NCBI RefSeq assembly: GCF_001583695.1
Contig: NZ_LOBC01000017.1
Span: 1-64,000 of the forward strand
Reading direction: 5' to 3'
Source of the DNA: Bacillus wiedmannii
GTDB taxonomy: Bacteria; Bacillota; Bacilli; Bacillales; Bacillaceae_G
DNA length: 64,000 nucleotides
Positions 17,100-29,128 of the stretch are shown here, piece by piece. The notes beneath the pieces were generated by a model. It worked only from the letters and a program-made list of their open reading frames with translations. It was not told where the DNA came from and did not search any database. Position numbers and translations under genes: made by a program. How positions within the stretch are numbered: the first letter of the stretch is position 1; each line of letters begins with the position of its first letter.

Positions 17100-17380
17100 A
17101 AACAGCCTCCTTCCTGCCGCCATGTACCATTTACAAGAAAAGACCCCGTCCATAAAAACGGTCCATCTTATTCTTTCTCGTTAGCTAACAAAAGCCCCTG
17201 CCGTTAAGCAGGGAATATCTGTCTTAGTATTACCAAATTTAAGAAGTAAAACTTGTAACAAAATATGTATATACGACAGAAATTTCTTACCTCTCCACAT
17301 CAATAAAACGTAGATAGTAACACGAAAGAGTGGGTTTCCCCACTCTTTTTTTTACACAATATACATGACATGGTTATCTC
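17100..17380 (-). promoter_or_regulatory. Long hairpin-rich leader of the rimP-nusA operon
   Basis: The untranslated leader is about 280 bases. It holds hairpin 1 (17325-17348, AAAGAGTGGG/CCCACTCTTT), hairpin 2 (17196-17213, CCCTGC/GCAGGG, then GCTTTTG) and hairpin 3 (17142-17163, GACC and GGTC arms, then TTTTCTTG) just before the ribosome-binding site. ATTTCTGTC near 17268 can pair with GACAGATAT near 17218. This fits transcription attenuation, as reported for NusA autoregulation in B. subtilis; the mechanism here is inference. Confidence 0.55.
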
Positions 17381-17387
17381 GGTTAAT

Positions 17388-17416
17388 AGTATACCATAGC
17401 AAATGTTGATTTGCAA
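17388..17416 (-). promoter_or_regulatory. SigmaA promoter of the rimP-nusA-infB operon
   Basis: The minus strand reads TTGCAA, 17 bases, TATACT. This is a strong match to the vegetative consensus, between the polC stop and the first leader hairpin. Confidence 0.7.
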
Positions 17417-17432
17417 AGAATTTTCCTATCTA

Positions 17433-20400
17433 TTAGAACAGTGATAACTGGTTTTGATCAGGTAGATCGCCTAAGCAACCTTGACTATCTAAATACTCAA
17501 TAATTGTTTTCGAAACCTTACTGCGCTGCTGTAAATCTTCTTTTGATAAGAAATCTCCATTTTTGCGTGCTTCTACAATACTTAAAGCTGCGTTTGTACC
17601 AAGTCCAGGCACTGCATTAAATGGAGGAATTAAAGTATCCCCATCAATAATAAATTCTGTTGCATGCGAACGGTATAAATCAACCTTTTGGAATGAGTAT
17701 CCACGCTCACACATTTCAAGTGTCATTTCTAGTACTGTTAATAAACTTTTCTCTTTCGGCGCTGCATCCAAACCTTTTTGCGCAATTTCATCAATTCTTA
17801 CACGTATAGATGCTGAACCTTTCGCCATCGCCTCTATATCAAAGTCATCTGCACGAACTGTAAAGTATGCCGCATAGAATAGAAGCGCGAAATGTACTTT
17901 AAAGTATGCAATACGTACAGCCATAAGTACGTAAGCAGCCGCATGGGCTTTAGGGAACATGTACTTTATTTTCTTACATGAATCAATATACCAACCTGGT
18001 ACATTATTACTTTTCATGTCATCTTCCCATTCTTCCGGTACACCTTTACCTTTACGAACTGACTCCATGATTTTGAAGGCTAATGATGGGTCTAAACCTT
18101 GATAGATTAAATATACCATGATGTCATCACGACAACCGATAACTTCACTCAGCGTACATGTACCGTTATAAATTAACTCGTTTGCATTACCAAGCCATAC
18201 GTCTGTACCATGTGATAGTCCAGAGATTTGGACTAACTCAGAGAATGTCGTAGGTTTCGTCTCTTCTAACATCTGCCTTACGAATTTCGTACCAAACTCT
18301 GGTATACCAAGTGTACCTGTTTTACAGTTAATTTGTTCTTCCGTTACCCCTAACGATTCCGGGCCTGAGAAAATTTTCATTACTTCCGGATCGTCTGTTG
18401 GGATTGTTTTCGGATCAATACCACTTAAATCTTGTAACATACGAATAACAGTAGGATCATCGTGTCCTAGTATATCAAGTTTCAATAAATTATCATGAAT
18501 GGAGTGGAAATCAAAGTGTGTCGTTCTCCACTCAGCCCCTATTGAATCTGCCGGAAACTGAATTGGTGAGAAATCAAAGATATCCATGTAATCTGGCACA
18601 ACGATAATACCACCTGGATGCTGTCCTGTTGTACGTTTTACGCCCGTACATCCTGCTACTAAGCGGTCAATCTCTGCATTTCGAATCGTTAAATTATGAT
18701 CATTTGCATAACCTTTTACATATCCATAAGCCGTTTTTTCCGCAACTGTACCTATTGTACCCGCACGGTATACATAATCTTCACCGAACAGTACTTTCGT
18801 ATAGTTATGGGCACGTGGTTGGTATTCCCCGGAGAAGTTCAGATCGATATCGGGTACCTTATCTCCTTTAAATCCAAGGAACGTTTCGAACGGAATATCA
18901 TGTCCATCTTTCACGTATGGAACATTACATGCAGGACATTCTTTATCCGGCAAGTCAAAACCAGAACCTACAGAACCATCATTAAAGAATTCTGATTGCT
19001 TACACTTCGGACATACATAGTGTGGTGGTAATGGGTTTACTTCTGTAATTTCCATCATCGTTGCAACGAATGATGAACCTACCGATCCACGCGAACCTAC
19101 TAAATATCCGTCTACTAATGATTTTTTTACGAGCTTATGTGAAATTAAATAAATTACGGCGAATCCATGCCCAATAATACTTTTTAATTCTTTTTCTAAA
19201 CGCGCTTCTACAATTTCAGGTAACTCTTCACCATAAATGCTACGCGCCATTTTATAACTCATGTCACGCGTCTCATCATCTGCACCTTCAATTTTCGGTG
19301 TATATAGATCATCTTTCACTGGATGAACATCACCAATTAATGATGCAATCTTCTGTGTATTCGTTACAACAATTTCTTTCGCTACGTCTTCACCTAAGAA
19401 TGAAAAACACTCTAACATTTCATCCGTTGTACGGAAATGTACAGGTGGTAAAGAATGTCGGTTTAACGGATTGGCTCCGCCCTGCGAACTGACTAAAATT
19501 TTGCGATACATCGCATCCTCTGGATCTATATAATGCACGTTTCCTGTAGCAACAACTGGTTTATCTAACGTCTCACCTAGTTTTACTAAGTTAGAAATAA
19601 TTGTTTTTAATTGTCCCTCATCTCGAACAAGTTCACGTTCTACTAAATGACGTAACACCTCTGGAGGCATTACTTCAATATAATCATAGAACTGCGCAAT
19701 TTCTTCTACCTCTTCAGGAGCTTTTTGCATCATCGCCTCAAACACTTCACCTTTATCACAAGCCGTTCCTACTAAAATTCCTTCACGATATTTTTTTAAT
19801 AGTGACCTTGGTACTCGTGGTACACGATAAAAGTAATTTAGGTGAGAATAGGAAACAAGTTTATATAAATTTTTCAACCCTACATCTGATGTGGCAAGTA
19901 ACGTCATATGACTTGGACGTCCACGCTTATACGCATCCCCTTGCCCCATGCTATCATTTAATTGATCGTGATATTCAAATCCCTTTTCAATCACATCTTT
20001 TAACATTTTCACAAGTAAGTATCCCGTTGCTTCTGTATCATAAATCGCACGGTGATGTTGCGTTAATTCAATATCAAGCTTTTTACACATCGTATTTAAT
20101 CGATGGTTTTTCATTTCTGGGAATAAGAATCTTGCAAGTTCTAACGTATCAATAACAGGGTTATTCGTTTTTTCTAGTCCAGCCTTTTTAAAACCTACGT
20201 TAATAAAGCCCATATCAAAACTTGCGTTATGAGCAACAAGTGTATGGTCGCCCATCCATTCTTCAAACTTTTTAAACACTTCGTCCACTTCTGGTGCATC
20301 CGTTAACATATCATCTGTAATACCTGTTAATTCAATAATCGTCGCAGATAATGGTTGATGTGGATTTGCGAAAGATTCAAAGCGGTCAATAATTTCGCCA

Positions 20401-21734
20401 CCTTTTACTTTTACAGCCGCTAACTCGATAACAGTATCATATACAGCTGATAAACCTGTCGTCTCAACGTCGAAAACAACATACGTTTCCTCTGCAAGTA
20501 AACGATGCGCTTCGTTATATGCAATTGGTACACCATCATTAACTAGATTCGCTTCTACACCATATATAACTTTAACCCCAGCCTTTTTACCCGCAGAATA
20601 TGCCTCTGGGAAAGACTGTGCAACAGCATGGTCTGTAACAGCGATTGCCTCATGTCCCCATTTACCTGCTTGGGCAACAAGTCTAGAAACAGGAGTAACA
20701 GCGTCCATTTGGCTCATCGGTGTGTGAAGATGCAGCTCTACACGTTTTTCACCTTCTGGCGCTTTATCTTTACGAGACGGTCCTGTTATTTCATTTATAT
20801 CATTTGCAATCATTACTAAATCTCGAACGAATGTATCATTTTGAACAGAACCACGCGCTTTCACCCACATTCCTTTTTTCAAGGATTGCAGCATTGGAAT
20901 ATCTTCTTTGTCACGCGAGAACATTTTGATCATAATTGAATCCGTATAGTCTGTTATTTTTAACGTTAATAACGTACGGCCACTACGCAGCTCTTTCGTT
21001 TCTACATGGAAGACGTACCCTTGAACTGTTTTTCTTCTTTCTTCATCTTGAATTTCTCGCATCGGTGTAATCTCTTCATCCGGCTTAATAAGATATCCGA
21101 GTACAACCGGTCCTTCATGCACAACGCTACTTTCTTCAGCTTGCTTCTTCGCCATTTCTTCCATAGCTTGTATAACACGTTCACGATCTTCTTGCTGCGT
21201 TTGCTCACGAAACTTTTGCATTTCTTCTGTATTTTGCTGTATATGTGTGTCTAACTGAAAACGCGGGAATCCAAAAGTTTCGTATTGATCCCCTACTGGT
21301 TTCGCAACGTTTTTCTTTAAAGCAGTAGATTCCAGCTCATTATTCACATTTATTAGCAACTTCACTCCATTCACCTGCGGAAGCTGCTTCTTTAAGTAAG
21401 CAAACATAGGTGAAAATGTAATTCGTTCCGTACAAAGCGGCCAATACGCCCTCACTTCTTCTTCTGTAAATTGTTTATTCTCTGTTTCTAATGCAAATGT
21501 TGTTCTTGCAATATGAGAAAATGATTGCTTAAGCTTTGTTTCTAGCAATTCATATAATTCTGTAGGCAAAATACGTGGCACTTGTAAATCAAAATGCCAA
21601 CTTTTATTCGATTTATCAATAACGAGCCTTTCAATACCACCACCTTGTAAATATTGATTTATAAGGTCGTCTGGTATTTGCAACTGCTGGAGCAAAATTT
21701 GAAATCGCTCTTGTTGTTCATTTGTTAAAGACAT
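17433..21734 (-). CDS. polC: DNA polymerase III alpha subunit, Gram-positive PolC type
   Basis: PolC is the main replicative DNA polymerase of low-GC Gram-positives, with built-in 3'-5' proofreading. The chosen ATG at 21734 gives 1433 residues; GGAAGGAG lies upstream, while the GTG two codons earlier overlaps that site. Order of parts: N-terminal domain, OB fold, PHP domain interrupted by the DEDDh exonuclease ([10 protein letters not shown] near 420), a zinc-binding loop (CPKC and CPAC around 905-930), the catalytic palm with [12 protein letters not shown], and the fingers and C-terminal HhH region. It stands alone between proS and the rimP operon. Confidence 0.98.
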   Translation of the reverse strand: MSLTNEQQERFQILLQQLQIPDDLINQYLQGGGIERLVIDKSNKSWHFDLQVPRILPTELYELLETKLKQSFSHIARTTFALETENKQFTEEEVRAYWPLCTERITFSPMFAYLKKQLPQVNGVKLLINVNNELESTALKKNVAKPVGDQYETFGFPRFQLDTHIQQNTEEMQKFREQTQQEDRERVIQAMEEMAKKQAEESSVVHEGPVVLGYLIKPDEEITPMREIQDEERRKTVQGYVFHVETKELRSGRTLLTLKITDYTDSIMIKMFSRDKEDIPMLQSLKKGMWVKARGSVQNDTFVRDLVMIANDINEITGPSRKDKAPEGEKRVELHLHTPMSQMDAVTPVSRLVAQAGKWGHEAIAVTDHAVAQSFPEAYSAGKKAGVKVIYGVEANLVNDGVPIAYNEAHRLLAEETYVVFDVETTGLSAVYDTVIELAAVKVKGGEIIDRFESFANPHQPLSATIIELTGITDDMLTDAPEVDEVFKKFEEWMGDHTLVAHNASFDMGFINVGFKKAGLEKTNNPVIDTLELARFLFPEMKNHRLNTMCKKLDIELTQHHRAIYDTEATGYLLVKMLKDVIEKGFEYHDQLNDSMGQGDAYKRGRPSHMTLLATSDVGLKNLYKLVSYSHLNYFYRVPRVPRSLLKKYREGILVGTACDKGEVFEAMMQKAPEEVEEIAQFYDYIEVMPPEVLRHLVERELVRDEGQLKTIISNLVKLGETLDKPVVATGNVHYIDPEDAMYRKILVSSQGGANPLNRHSLPPVHFRTTDEMLECFSFLGEDVAKEIVVTNTQKIASLIGDVHPVKDDLYTPKIEGADDETRDMSYKMARSIYGEELPEIVEARLEKELKSIIGHGFAVIYLISHKLVKKSLVDGYLVGSRGSVGSSFVATMMEITEVNPLPPHYVCPKCKQSEFFNDGSVGSGFDLPDKECPACNVPYVKDGHDIPFETFLGFKGDKVPDIDLNFSGEYQPRAHNYTKVLFGEDYVYRAGTIGTVAEKTAYGYVKGYANDHNLTIRNAEIDRLVAGCTGVKRTTGQHPGGIIVVPDYMDIFDFSPIQFPADSIGAEWRTTHFDFHSIHDNLLKLDILGHDDPTVIRMLQDLSGIDPKTIPTDDPEVMKIFSGPESLGVTEEQINCKTGTLGIPEFGTKFVRQMLEETKPTTFSELVQISGLSHGTDVWLGNANELIYNGTCTLSEVIGCRDDIMVYLIYQGLDPSLAFKIMESVRKGKGVPEEWEDDMKSNNVPGWYIDSCKKIKYMFPKAHAAAYVLMAVRIAYFKVHFALLFYAAYFTVRADDFDIEAMAKGSASIRVRIDEIAQKGLDAAPKEKSLLTVLEMTLEMCERGYSFQKVDLYRSHATEFIIDGDTLIPPFNAVPGLGTNAALSIVEARKNGDFLSKEDLQQRSKVSKTIIEYLDSQGCLGDLPDQNQLSLF

Positions 21735-21833
21735 AAGCACTCTCCTTCCATTTGCTATTATAAATTGAAACGTACTACAAAGAAAGATTTCTCCCTTCTT
21801 CTTTTACAAAAATACGTTTACAAAGAAAGAGAA

Positions 21834-21854
21834 GGTACCTCATTACGAGGTACC
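21834..21854 (-). terminator. Terminator after proS
   Basis: An eight-pair stem GGTACCTC/GAGGTACC with a five-base loop lies just past the proS stop and is followed by a T-rich stretch on the minus strand. Confidence 0.6.
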
Positions 21855-21859
21855 TCTTC

Positions 21860-23560
21860 TTATTTTAAAATATTTGCAATATATGTTTGAAGTTCTTCTA
21901 CTTTCACTTCTTCAGACTCGCCTGTAGCACGTACTTTCACTTCTACAATACCTTCGTCTGCTTTTTTACCAACTGTCACGCGAACTGGAAGGCCAAATAA
22001 ATCTGCATCTGCAAATTTAACACCTGCACGTTCTGCACGATCATCTAGTAATACTTCGTACCCTTGCTCTTGTAATGAGTTGTAGATGTTTTCACCCATT
22101 TCACGTTGCGCATCAGATTTCATATTTACTGGAATTACATGCACATGGAATGGTGCTACAGCTTTTGGCCAAACTAAACCGTTCTCATCATTAAACTGCT
22201 CTGCGATTGCTGCCACTGTACGAGATACACCGATACCGTAACAACCCATAATAAGTGGTTGTGTTTTTCCGTTTTCATCTAGGAATGTTGCGTTCATTGC
22301 TTCACTATAACGTGTTCCTAATTTGAATACATGACCAACTTCAATTCCGCGTGCGAAAAGAATTGTTCCATTTCCGTCTGGAGATTGGTCTCCTTCTTGA
22401 ATGAAGCGTAAATCTGTATATTGACTTACTTTAAAGTCGCGTTTTGGATTTACATTTACATAATGGAATCCTTCTTCGTTTGCTCCTGAACATCCGTTAA
22501 CAATTGATGCTACAGCATGGTCAGCGATAATTTCTATATCACCTGTTACACCAATCGGTCCTAAAGAACCAACTTCACAGTTTAATAATTCTTTCACTTC
22601 TTCATGAGAAGCAAGCTCAACAACTGAAGCGCCGTATACGTTTTTCACTTTTACATCGTTTACTTCATGATCACCACGAACAAGTACAACTACTAATTTC
22701 TCATCTACTTTAAATACCATAGACTTAATGCACTTGTCAGCTTCAATGTTTAAGAATGCAGATACTTCTTCAATTGCTTTTTGATCTGGTGTTGCTACTT
22801 TTTCAAGTGCCTTTTCTGCTTCATCACTCTTCGTATACGTAGCTACCACAGGAGCCATTTCGATGTTTGCTGCATAATTAGATGTATCAGAGTATGCAAT
22901 TGTATCTTCACCAACTTCAGATAATACCATAAATTCATGCGTATCTTTTCCGCCCATTGCTCCAGAGTCAGCAATAACTGCACGGAAATTCAAGCCACAA
23001 CGAGCAAAAATGTTAGAGTATGCTTTGTATAAGCGATCGTATACTTCATCTAAGCTCTCTTGTGTAGCATGGAAAGAGTATGCATCTTTCATTAGAAACT
23101 CTCTTCCACGTAATAAACCGAAACGCGGTCTTTGTTCATCACGGAATTTTGTTTGAATTTGGTACAATGTTAACGGTAATTTTTTATATGATTTCACTTC
23201 ATCACGTACAAGATCCGTAATTACTTCTTCATGTGTCGCTCCTAATGCGAATTCACGAGCGTTACGATCTTTCATACGCATTAATTCAGATCCGTAAGAA
23301 TACCAACGGCCTGATTCTTGCCATAATTCTGCAGCTTGCATCGCTGGCATTAATAATTCTACAGCTCCTGCGCGCTCCATTTCTTCTCGAACGATACGTT
23401 CTACTTTGTGTAGTACTTTTAATCCAAATGGTAGAAAACTATAAATACCAGAAGCATTTTGACGCATAAAACCTGCACGAAGTAATAACTGATGACTCTT
23501 AATCTCCGCATCAGCTGGAACTTCACGTAATGTAGGACTGAATACCATACTTTGTTTCAT
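21860..23560 (-). CDS. proS: Prolyl-tRNA synthetase
   Basis: ProRS charges tRNA-Pro. The 566 residues match the bacterial (prokaryote-like) form: class II motif 1 near 60-80, motif 2 around [21 protein letters not shown], an inserted editing domain (about 225-400) and motif 3 with [17 protein letters not shown]. The anticodon-binding domain forms the C-terminus. AGAGGTGCG lies before the ATG. No T-box leader is evident; the hairpin upstream looks like a plain terminator after rseP. Confidence 0.98.
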   Translation of the reverse strand: MKQSMVFSPTLREVPADAEIKSHQLLLRAGFMRQNASGIYSFLPFGLKVLHKVERIVREEMERAGAVELLMPAMQAAELWQESGRWYSYGSELMRMKDRNAREFALGATHEEVITDLVRDEVKSYKKLPLTLYQIQTKFRDEQRPRFGLLRGREFLMKDAYSFHATQESLDEVYDRLYKAYSNIFARCGLNFRAVIADSGAMGGKDTHEFMVLSEVGEDTIAYSDTSNYAANIEMAPVVATYTKSDEAEKALEKVATPDQKAIEEVSAFLNIEADKCIKSMVFKVDEKLVVVLVRGDHEVNDVKVKNVYGASVVELASHEEVKELLNCEVGSLGPIGVTGDIEIIADHAVASIVNGCSGANEEGFHYVNVNPKRDFKVSQYTDLRFIQEGDQSPDGNGTILFARGIEVGHVFKLGTRYSEAMNATFLDENGKTQPLIMGCYGIGVSRTVAAIAEQFNDENGLVWPKAVAPFHVHVIPVNMKSDAQREMGENIYNSLQEQGYEVLLDDRAERAGVKFADADLFGLPVRVTVGKKADEGIVEVKVRATGESEEVKVEELQTYIANILK

Positions 23561-23601
23561 TTATTCGCACCTCTTCATTTTACTCTTACACGCAGTAAAA
23601 C

Positions 23602-23625
23602 CCCTCACCTCGAGTTAGGTGAGGG
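23602..23625 (-). terminator. Terminator between rseP and proS
   Basis: A nine-pair stem CCCTCACCT/AGGTGAGGG with a six-base loop precedes GGTTTTA on the minus strand. Confidence 0.7.
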
Positions 23626-23669
23626 ATTTTATTCTACGAGCTCTATTTCATTATAAGTTTCACCTTATT

Positions 23670-24932
23670 TTACAAGAAAAACTTACGAATGTCATTCCAA
23701 GTTACAACTAACATAAGTAACATTAATAATGCAAAACCAATAAAGTGAACCATTCCTTCTTTTTGGCGGTCAATTGGTTTCCCTCGTAACGCTTCAATTA
23801 AGAAGAAGAACAAACGTCCACCGTCTAAAGCAGGGACTGGTAGTAAATTAAATAAACCAAGGTTAATACTTAAAACTGCTGCTAAACTTAATACACGCGT
23901 AAATCCATAATCTACAACTTGATCTGTTAGATTATAAATTCCTACTGGACCTGACAACTCATTAATAGAGAATTGACCAGTTACTAATTTCACAAGTGAA
24001 TCAAAAATTAGTTTTGTCCATTGGTATGTTTGTTCAAATCCTGATTTAATAGAACCCATTACTGTTTTCTCTACTGGAGAGTAAACACCAATTCTACCTA
24101 CTTCGTCTTTTCCTTCTTTATCGAGCGTTGGCGTTACTTTTACATTAAACTGTTCACTATCACGCTTTACTTGTAACGTAATTTCTTTATTTGGGTTTTC
24201 ACGTACAATGGTAACAACATCTTTCCATGTACTTGTGTTTTTCCCATCGATTGCTTGAATTGTATCATTTTCTTTTAATCCAGCTTGCTCGGCTGCACTA
24301 TTTTCCATTATTTTTCCGACCATTGGCTTGTCAACAGGAACACCTTGTACAAATCCAAGAATCACAAAAATAACAAATGCTAAAATGAAGTTCATTGCAG
24401 GACCTGCAAAGATTGTTAAAGCACGTTGACCCAATTTCTTGGAGCCGAACTGCCTATTATACGGAGCAATTTGTATTTCTTCACCAGCAGTAATAATACG
24501 AGCCTTTTCATTCACTCGGAATGTTTGAAGCTCTTCCTCGTACTCTTCATAGCCCGAAATTGCTAAATTATGCTCTAAATCAGCTTGTTCGACTTCAATG
24601 ACACGAACATTTGGATACTTTTCGTATCCATCAAAAACTAATTTCGCAACTTCGTCTTTTTCATTTAATACAAGGCCAACCTTTTTTCCAGGCTTTAACT
24701 CAACTGTGTCTGCATCCTCGCCAGCCATTCTTACATAGCCACCAAGGGGCAGTAATCGAATCGTATACACCGTTTCATTCTTTTCAAATGAGAATATTTT
24801 CGGACCAAAACCAATCGCAAACTCACGGCATAAAATACCTGCTCTTTTTGCGAAATATAGATGCCCTAGCTCATGGAAAAATACGAGTGCACCGAAAATT
24901 AATATAAAGGCAATCGCTGTATTCAATTCCAT
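23670..24932 (-). CDS. rseP: Site-2 type intramembrane zinc protease RseP/RasP
   Basis: This membrane protease cuts transmembrane segments of regulators such as anti-sigma factors (RsiW in B. subtilis) and clears signal peptides. The 420 residues contain HELGH at 20-24 in the first helix, a second-motif segment LLPVPALDGGR near 345, a PDZ domain around 200-280 (GLKENDTIQAIDGK) and four predicted membrane helices. It lies ten bases after dxr, and together with uppS, cdsA and dxr makes an envelope-lipid gene cluster. Confidence 0.97.
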   Translation of the reverse strand: MELNTAIAFILIFGALVFFHELGHLYFAKRAGILCREFAIGFGPKIFSFEKNETVYTIRLLPLGGYVRMAGEDADTVELKPGKKVGLVLNEKDEVAKLVFDGYEKYPNVRVIEVEQADLEHNLAISGYEEYEEELQTFRVNEKARIITAGEEIQIAPYNRQFGSKKLGQRALTIFAGPAMNFILAFVIFVILGFVQGVPVDKPMVGKIMENSAAEQAGLKENDTIQAIDGKNTSTWKDVVTIVRENPNKEITLQVKRDSEQFNVKVTPTLDKEGKDEVGRIGVYSPVEKTVMGSIKSGFEQTYQWTKLIFDSLVKLVTGQFSINELSGPVGIYNLTDQVVDYGFTRVLSLAAVLSINLGLFNLLPVPALDGGRLFFFLIEALRGKPIDRQKEGMVHFIGFALLMLLMLVVTWNDIRKFFL

Positions 24933-24942
24933 ACCACCTTTG

Positions 24943-26085
24943 CTAAATTTGTTCCATCACAAACCGTCTTGTGGTTGCATCAATTTCCAGAATTTCCTCT
25001 AAGCTCGGACGTGCAATGACATTGTGATGGTTCATTGCTTTTTCAATGAGGTCTTCCACTGTTAAGAAACCAATTCTCTTTTGTAAAAAAGCTTCAACAG
25101 CTACTTCATTCGCTGCATTCATTACAGCTGGCATACTTCCACCTGTTTTTCCAGCTTCATACGCAAAACGCAAACAACGGAAACGTTCTTGGTTCATTTT
25201 CTCAAAATGCAATGTTCCCATTTCCCATAAATTTAACTGCTTTGTGTCTGAAAGAGGTAATCGATCAGGATATGTAAGTGCGTATTGAATTGGTACTCGC
25301 ATATCCGGTGAGCCAAGCTGTGCCATCACACTACGATCTTCAAATTCAACCATAGAATGAATAATACTTTCTTTATGTAAAACAACATCGATTTGCTCAT
25401 AAGGGATACCAAAAAGCCAATGTGCTTCAATTACTTCTAGCCCCTTATTCATCATTGTAGCAGAATCAATTGTAATTTTCGAACCCATTGACCAGTTTGG
25501 ATGTCGAAGCGCATCTTCTACCGTCACATGATGCAATTCATCTCTCGTTTTATCACGGAAACTTCCTCCAGAAGCTGTAATAATCAGTCGAGAAATTCTT
25601 TTTTCATTTTCACCATTCAAGCATTGAAAAATAGCTGAATGTTCACTGTCTACTGGAAGTAACGAAACATTATGTTTTCGTGCTGCTTCCATTACAAGAT
25701 GCCCTGCGGTTACTAACGTTTCTTTGTTTGCAATTCCGATTGTTTTTTTCGCCTCAATTGCACGAAGTGTTGGTAACAACCCTACGCTACCTACAACAGC
25801 ATTTACTACAATCTCTGCATCTGGATGTAATGCTACTTCTAAAAGCCCTTCACTACCATATACAATTTTTGTATTACCAGAGACAGCTTGTAATTTTAAA
25901 ACATCTTCCTCTCTTTGCACAGAGACAATTTGCGGAGAAAATTCTTGAATTACCTTTACTGCGTAGTCAATATTTTTCCCTACAGAAAAAGCAACGAGAC
26001 GGAATTGGTCTGGGTGCGAGCGTAATACATCTAAAGTTTGTGTACCAATTGATCCGCTTGCACCTAATAAACTAATGTTTTTCAT
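24943..26085 (-). CDS. dxr: 1-deoxy-D-xylulose 5-phosphate reductoisomerase
   Basis: Dxr makes 2-C-methylerythritol 4-phosphate in the MEP pathway for isoprenoids, using NADPH. The ATG at 26085 gives 380 residues with the nucleotide motif GASGSIG at 8-14; GAGGGGTTGG precedes it. The longer frame to 26157 would overlap the cdsA stop and is unlikely. The metal and substrate region [11 protein letters not shown] and ASGGSFRD are present. It supplies precursors for UppS, encoded two genes upstream. Confidence 0.97.
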   Translation of the reverse strand: MKNISLLGASGSIGTQTLDVLRSHPDQFRLVAFSVGKNIDYAVKVIQEFSPQIVSVQREEDVLKLQAVSGNTKIVYGSEGLLEVALHPDAEIVVNAVVGSVGLLPTLRAIEAKKTIGIANKETLVTAGHLVMEAARKHNVSLLPVDSEHSAIFQCLNGENEKRISRLIITASGGSFRDKTRDELHHVTVEDALRHPNWSMGSKITIDSATMMNKGLEVIEAHWLFGIPYEQIDVVLHKESIIHSMVEFEDRSVMAQLGSPDMRVPIQYALTYPDRLPLSDTKQLNLWEMGTLHFEKMNQERFRCLRFAYEAGKTGGSMPAVMNAANEVAVEAFLQKRIGFLTVEDLIEKAMNHHNVIARPSLEEILEIDATTRRFVMEQI

Positions 26086-26108
26086 GACTCCAACCCCTCG
26101 TTCATTTA

Positions 26109-26900
26109 TTAATTGTATTGTAATAAGAAGTAGAGAATTGGTAAAACGAATAACCAACTATCTGTTCGATCTAATATACCACCATGTCCAGGTAAAATTG
26201 TACCTGAATCTTTTACGCCATAATGACGTTTAAATGCAGATTGTACTAAATCACCAATTTGTCCAAAAATAGAAATGATAATTGTCAACACAATTAAAAT
26301 CCCTACATTAGCCTCAACTGGGAAGAACATATTGTAAACAAGTGCCACAACAATCCCACAAACGATGCCGCCTAATGAACCTTCAATCGTTTTATTCGGA
26401 CTAATTTCTGGCCATAATTTTCTTTTTCCTAATGCTTTCCCTACGAAATATGCGCCTGAATCGGTAGCCCATATAACAAATAATGCGCAAAACACATATT
26501 TAATTCCTAAAATTCTCGTTTCATTCAAATATAAGAATCCCATTGCAACATATGTTGTTGCCATTAGTAAAAAGGAAGCATGGTCAAAAGTAAATGTATT
26601 CTTAGAAAGGACTGTATATGATAAAAGTAATAAAACAATCACAAATGTGATTTCTAATTTACCTAATCCAATCTGCGTAAACAGTTCTGATGCACTACTT
26701 GGAATTAAAATAATCCATAATAATACTGCAGCTAAAACTGTTGGTATTGACATAAGCGTAAGCTTACTCATACGAATTAATTCATATAAACCTATAGAAG
26801 CAAGTGCATACACTAAAACCGTAAAAGGCACGCCACCGTAAATTACGATGGGAATGAATAGCGCGGCAGCAACCACTCCAGTAATAATTCTCTGTTTCAC
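26109..26900 (-). CDS. cdsA: Phosphatidate cytidylyltransferase
   Basis: CdsA makes CDP-diacylglycerol from phosphatidic acid and CTP, the branch point of phospholipid synthesis. The GTG at 26900 is the likely start (263 residues, MKQRIITG), eight bases after GAGAGG. About eight hydrophobic segments span the membrane. The family signature is seen near the end: [13 protein letters not shown] followed by [13 protein letters not shown]. It lies between uppS and dxr. Confidence 0.97.
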   Translation of the reverse strand: MKQRIITGVVAAALFIPIVIYGGVPFTVLVYALASIGLYELIRMSKLTLMSIPTVLAAVLLWIILIPSSASELFTQIGLGKLEITFVIVLLLLSYTVLSKNTFTFDHASFLLMATTYVAMGFLYLNETRILGIKYVFCALFVIWATDSGAYFVGKALGKRKLWPEISPNKTIEGSLGGIVCGIVVALVYNMFFPVEANVGILIVLTIIISIFGQIGDLVQSAFKRHYGVKDSGTILPGHGGILDRTDSWLFVLPILYFLLQYN

Positions 26901-26917
26901 TACCAAACCCTCTCTTT

Positions 26918-27694
26918 CTACACGCCTCCGAATCTGCGCCCTCTATGCTGAAAGTCTGTAATCGCATTTAGCAAATGTTCCTCGGTAAAATCTGGCCAAT
27001 ACACATCTGTAAACCAAAATTCCGAATATGCAATTTGCCATAACATGAAATTACTAATACGTAGCTCTCCGCTCGTACGGATTAACAACTCTGGGTCAGG
27101 TAAAGAACTCGTCATTAAATAAGAAGAAAGCATTTCTTCACTTACATCTTCAACACGAATTTTTCCTTCCTCACTATCTTTCACCATATGTTGCACAGCA
27201 GAAACGATCTCGTCTCGACTTCCATAGTTTAACGCGAAATTAAGAATTAATCCCGTATTCTCTTTCGTATCTTCCATGGCCTTTTCCATCGCTCTGCGTG
27301 TATGCGTAGGAAGACGATCTTGTTGTCCTATTACTCGGACTTGTACGTTCTCTTCAATCAATTCTGGTAAAAATGTACCTAGAAATTCTTCTGGAAGCCT
27401 CATTAAATAGTCAACTTCCTTTTTCGGTCTTTTCCAGTTCTCAGTTGAAAAAGCATAAAGAGTTAATACTTTCACATTAAGTTTGCTTGCAAATTTTGTG
27501 ATTTTCTTTACAACTTGCATGCCTTCATGATGTCCCGCAATACGAGGCATCGCTCTCCTCTTTGCCCATCTTCCATTACCATCCATAATGATGGCAATAT
27601 GTTCTGGGATGTATCCTTTTTTCACTTTTTCAACGAGATGATCAAACGATGCGACCTTTTTACTTTTAAAAAAAGGAAAGTTTTTAAACATCAT
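26918..27694 (-). CDS. uppS: Isoprenyl transferase (undecaprenyl diphosphate synthase)
   Basis: UppS extends farnesyl diphosphate with isopentenyl units to make the C55 carrier for peptidoglycan and wall polymers. The 258 residues carry IAIIMDGNGRWAKRR near 35-50 with the catalytic aspartate, HHEGM, and the RTSGELRISNFMLWQIAYSE region at the C-terminal side. GGAGGG lies five bases before the ATG. It is separated from frr by a terminator, so it begins the uppS-cdsA-dxr-rseP unit. Confidence 0.97.
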   Translation of the reverse strand: MMFKNFPFFKSKKVASFDHLVEKVKKGYIPEHIAIIMDGNGRWAKRRAMPRIAGHHEGMQVVKKITKFASKLNVKVLTLYAFSTENWKRPKKEVDYLMRLPEEFLGTFLPELIEENVQVRVIGQQDRLPTHTRRAMEKAMEDTKENTGLILNFALNYGSRDEIVSAVQHMVKDSEEGKIRVEDVSEEMLSSYLMTSSLPDPELLIRTSGELRISNFMLWQIAYSEFWFTDVYWPDFTEEHLLNAITDFQHRGRRFGGV

Positions 27695-27737
27695 TCATAC
27701 CCTCCAGCAAGCAGACGTATGCCTAAAAGTGTAAAAA

Positions 27738-27758
27738 GACCCCCTTAAGAAGAGGGTC
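27738..27758 (-). terminator. Terminator after frr
   Basis: The stem GACCCTC/GGGGGTC (seven pairs, seven-base loop) is followed by TTTTTA on the minus strand. Confidence 0.75.
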
Positions 27759-27779
27759 ATATTTGCGAAGGTATCGCTA

Positions 27780-28337
27780 TTACACTTCCATGATTTCTTT
27801 TTCTTTGTTTTTTGCGATTTCGTCAACTTTTGCAATATATTTATCTGTTTCTTTTTGGATATCTTCAGTATATCCTCTTAAATCATCTTCTGTAATATCG
27901 CCAGCTTTTTCAAGCTTCTTAAGATCATCGTTACTGTCACGACGTACGTTACGAACAGCAACTTTTGCTTCTTCAGCATATTTTTTCACAACTTTTACAA
28001 GATCGCGACGACGCTCTTCTGTTAATGCAGGGAATGCAATACGAATTACAGTTCCATCATTAGAAGGATTTAAGCCTAAATCTGCTTTTAAGATTGCTTT
28101 TTCAATATCACCGATAGAAGTTTTATCATAAGGTTGAATTACAAGTAAACGTGCTTCTGGAACTGTAATGTTCGCTAATTGCACAACAGGTGTTGGTGCA
28201 CCATAGTAATCAACTTGTACCTTATCTAATACAGACGAGCTTGCACGACCTGCGCGAACTGTTGCCAATTCACGAGAGTAAGCAGCAACTGCTTTTTCCA
28301 TTTTTTCATTTGAAGACTTCAATACTTGTTGTCCCAT
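27780..28337 (-). CDS. frr: Ribosome recycling factor
   Basis: RRF, with EF-G, splits post-termination ribosomes. The 185 residues are standard, with [22 protein letters not shown] near the start and [31 protein letters not shown] in the long helical domain. It begins two bases after the pyrH stop codon, so it is co-transcribed and probably coupled with pyrH. Confidence 0.98.
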   Translation of the reverse strand: MGQQVLKSSNEKMEKAVAAYSRELATVRAGRASSSVLDKVQVDYYGAPTPVVQLANITVPEARLLVIQPYDKTSIGDIEKAILKADLGLNPSNDGTVIRIAFPALTEERRRDLVKVVKKYAEEAKVAVRNVRRDSNDDLKKLEKAGDITEDDLRGYTEDIQKETDKYIAKVDEIAKNKEKEIMEV

Positions 28338-28339
28338 AT

Positions 28340-29062
28340 TTATTTCCCCCTTACAACTGTTCCGATATTTTCGCCTAAAACGGCACGTTTAATGTTACCT
28401 TTTTCCATAACTGAGAATACAATTAATGGAATATCATTGTCCATACATAAAGAAGAAGCTGTTGAATCCATTACACCTAAACCTTCTTTTAATACATCTA
28501 AGTAAGTAAGTGTTTCGTATTTCGTAGCTGTTGGGTCAAGAGATGGATCTGCATTATATACGCCATCTACATTGTTTTTCGCCATTAAGATAACGTCTGC
28601 TTCGATTTCCGCTGCACGTAGGGCTGCTGTTGTATCTGTAGAGAAATATGGGTTACCTGTACCTGCTGCAAAGATCACAACACGTTTTTTCTCTAGATGA
28701 CGAACTGCTTTACGACGAATGTAAGGCTCTGCTACTTGACGCATTTCGATTGAAGTTTGAACACGAGTTTGAATTCCAATGTTCTCCAGGCTATCTTGAA
28801 GAGCTAATGAGTTCATAACTGTTGCTAACATACCCATGTAATCCGCTCCAGCACGATCCATTCCCATTTCACTTCCGATTTTTCCACGCCAAATGTTTCC
28901 GCCACCAACAACAACAGCAACTTCTACATCAAGTTCTGCAATTTCTTTCACTTGTTCCGCAACTGATTTAATAACAGATGGGTTAATTCCAAATCCTTGT
29001 TCGCCAGCTAACGCTTCTCCGCTTAGCTTTAATACGACACGATTATATTTCGGTTTACTCAT
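28340..29062 (-). CDS. pyrH: Uridylate kinase
   Basis: PyrH phosphorylates UMP to UDP in pyrimidine nucleotide synthesis. The 240 residues belong to the amino-acid kinase fold and start [14 protein letters not shown]; the GGGNIWRG loop, [13 protein letters not shown] and [20 protein letters not shown] segments are diagnostic. GGAGG lies before the ATG. A strong terminator separates it from tsf, but no clear promoter was found in the 66-base gap, so read-through may contribute. Confidence 0.98.
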   Translation of the reverse strand: MSKPKYNRVVLKLSGEALAGEQGFGINPSVIKSVAEQVKEIAELDVEVAVVVGGGNIWRGKIGSEMGMDRAGADYMGMLATVMNSLALQDSLENIGIQTRVQTSIEMRQVAEPYIRRKAVRHLEKKRVVIFAAGTGNPYFSTDTTAALRAAEIEADVILMAKNNVDGVYNADPSLDPTATKYETLTYLDVLKEGLGVMDSTASSLCMDNDIPLIVFSVMEKGNIKRAVLGENIGTVVRGK

Positions 29063-29100
29063 AATGAACCTCCAATTGCTTACATCTTTATTTTAAAAAA

Positions 29101-29119
29101 GGGAACACAATGTGCTCCC
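29101..29119 (-). terminator. Terminator after tsf
   Basis: GGGAGCACA and TGTGTTCCC arms (eight to nine pairs) are followed by TTTTTTAAAA on the minus strand. Confidence 0.85.
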
Positions 29120-29128
29120 TAATCTGTA

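Noticed and set aside
19601-20155. 184-codon plus-strand frame inside polC
   Set aside because: Antisense to the exonuclease and polymerase coding region, with composition typical of a shadow frame and no ribosome-binding site.
23561-23669. T-box leader before proS
   Set aside because: Only about 100 bases are available and the single hairpin is a simple terminator; no T-box sequence or specifier stem was seen.
26365-26841. 158-codon plus-strand frame in cdsA
   Set aside because: Entirely antisense to the conserved CdsA frame.
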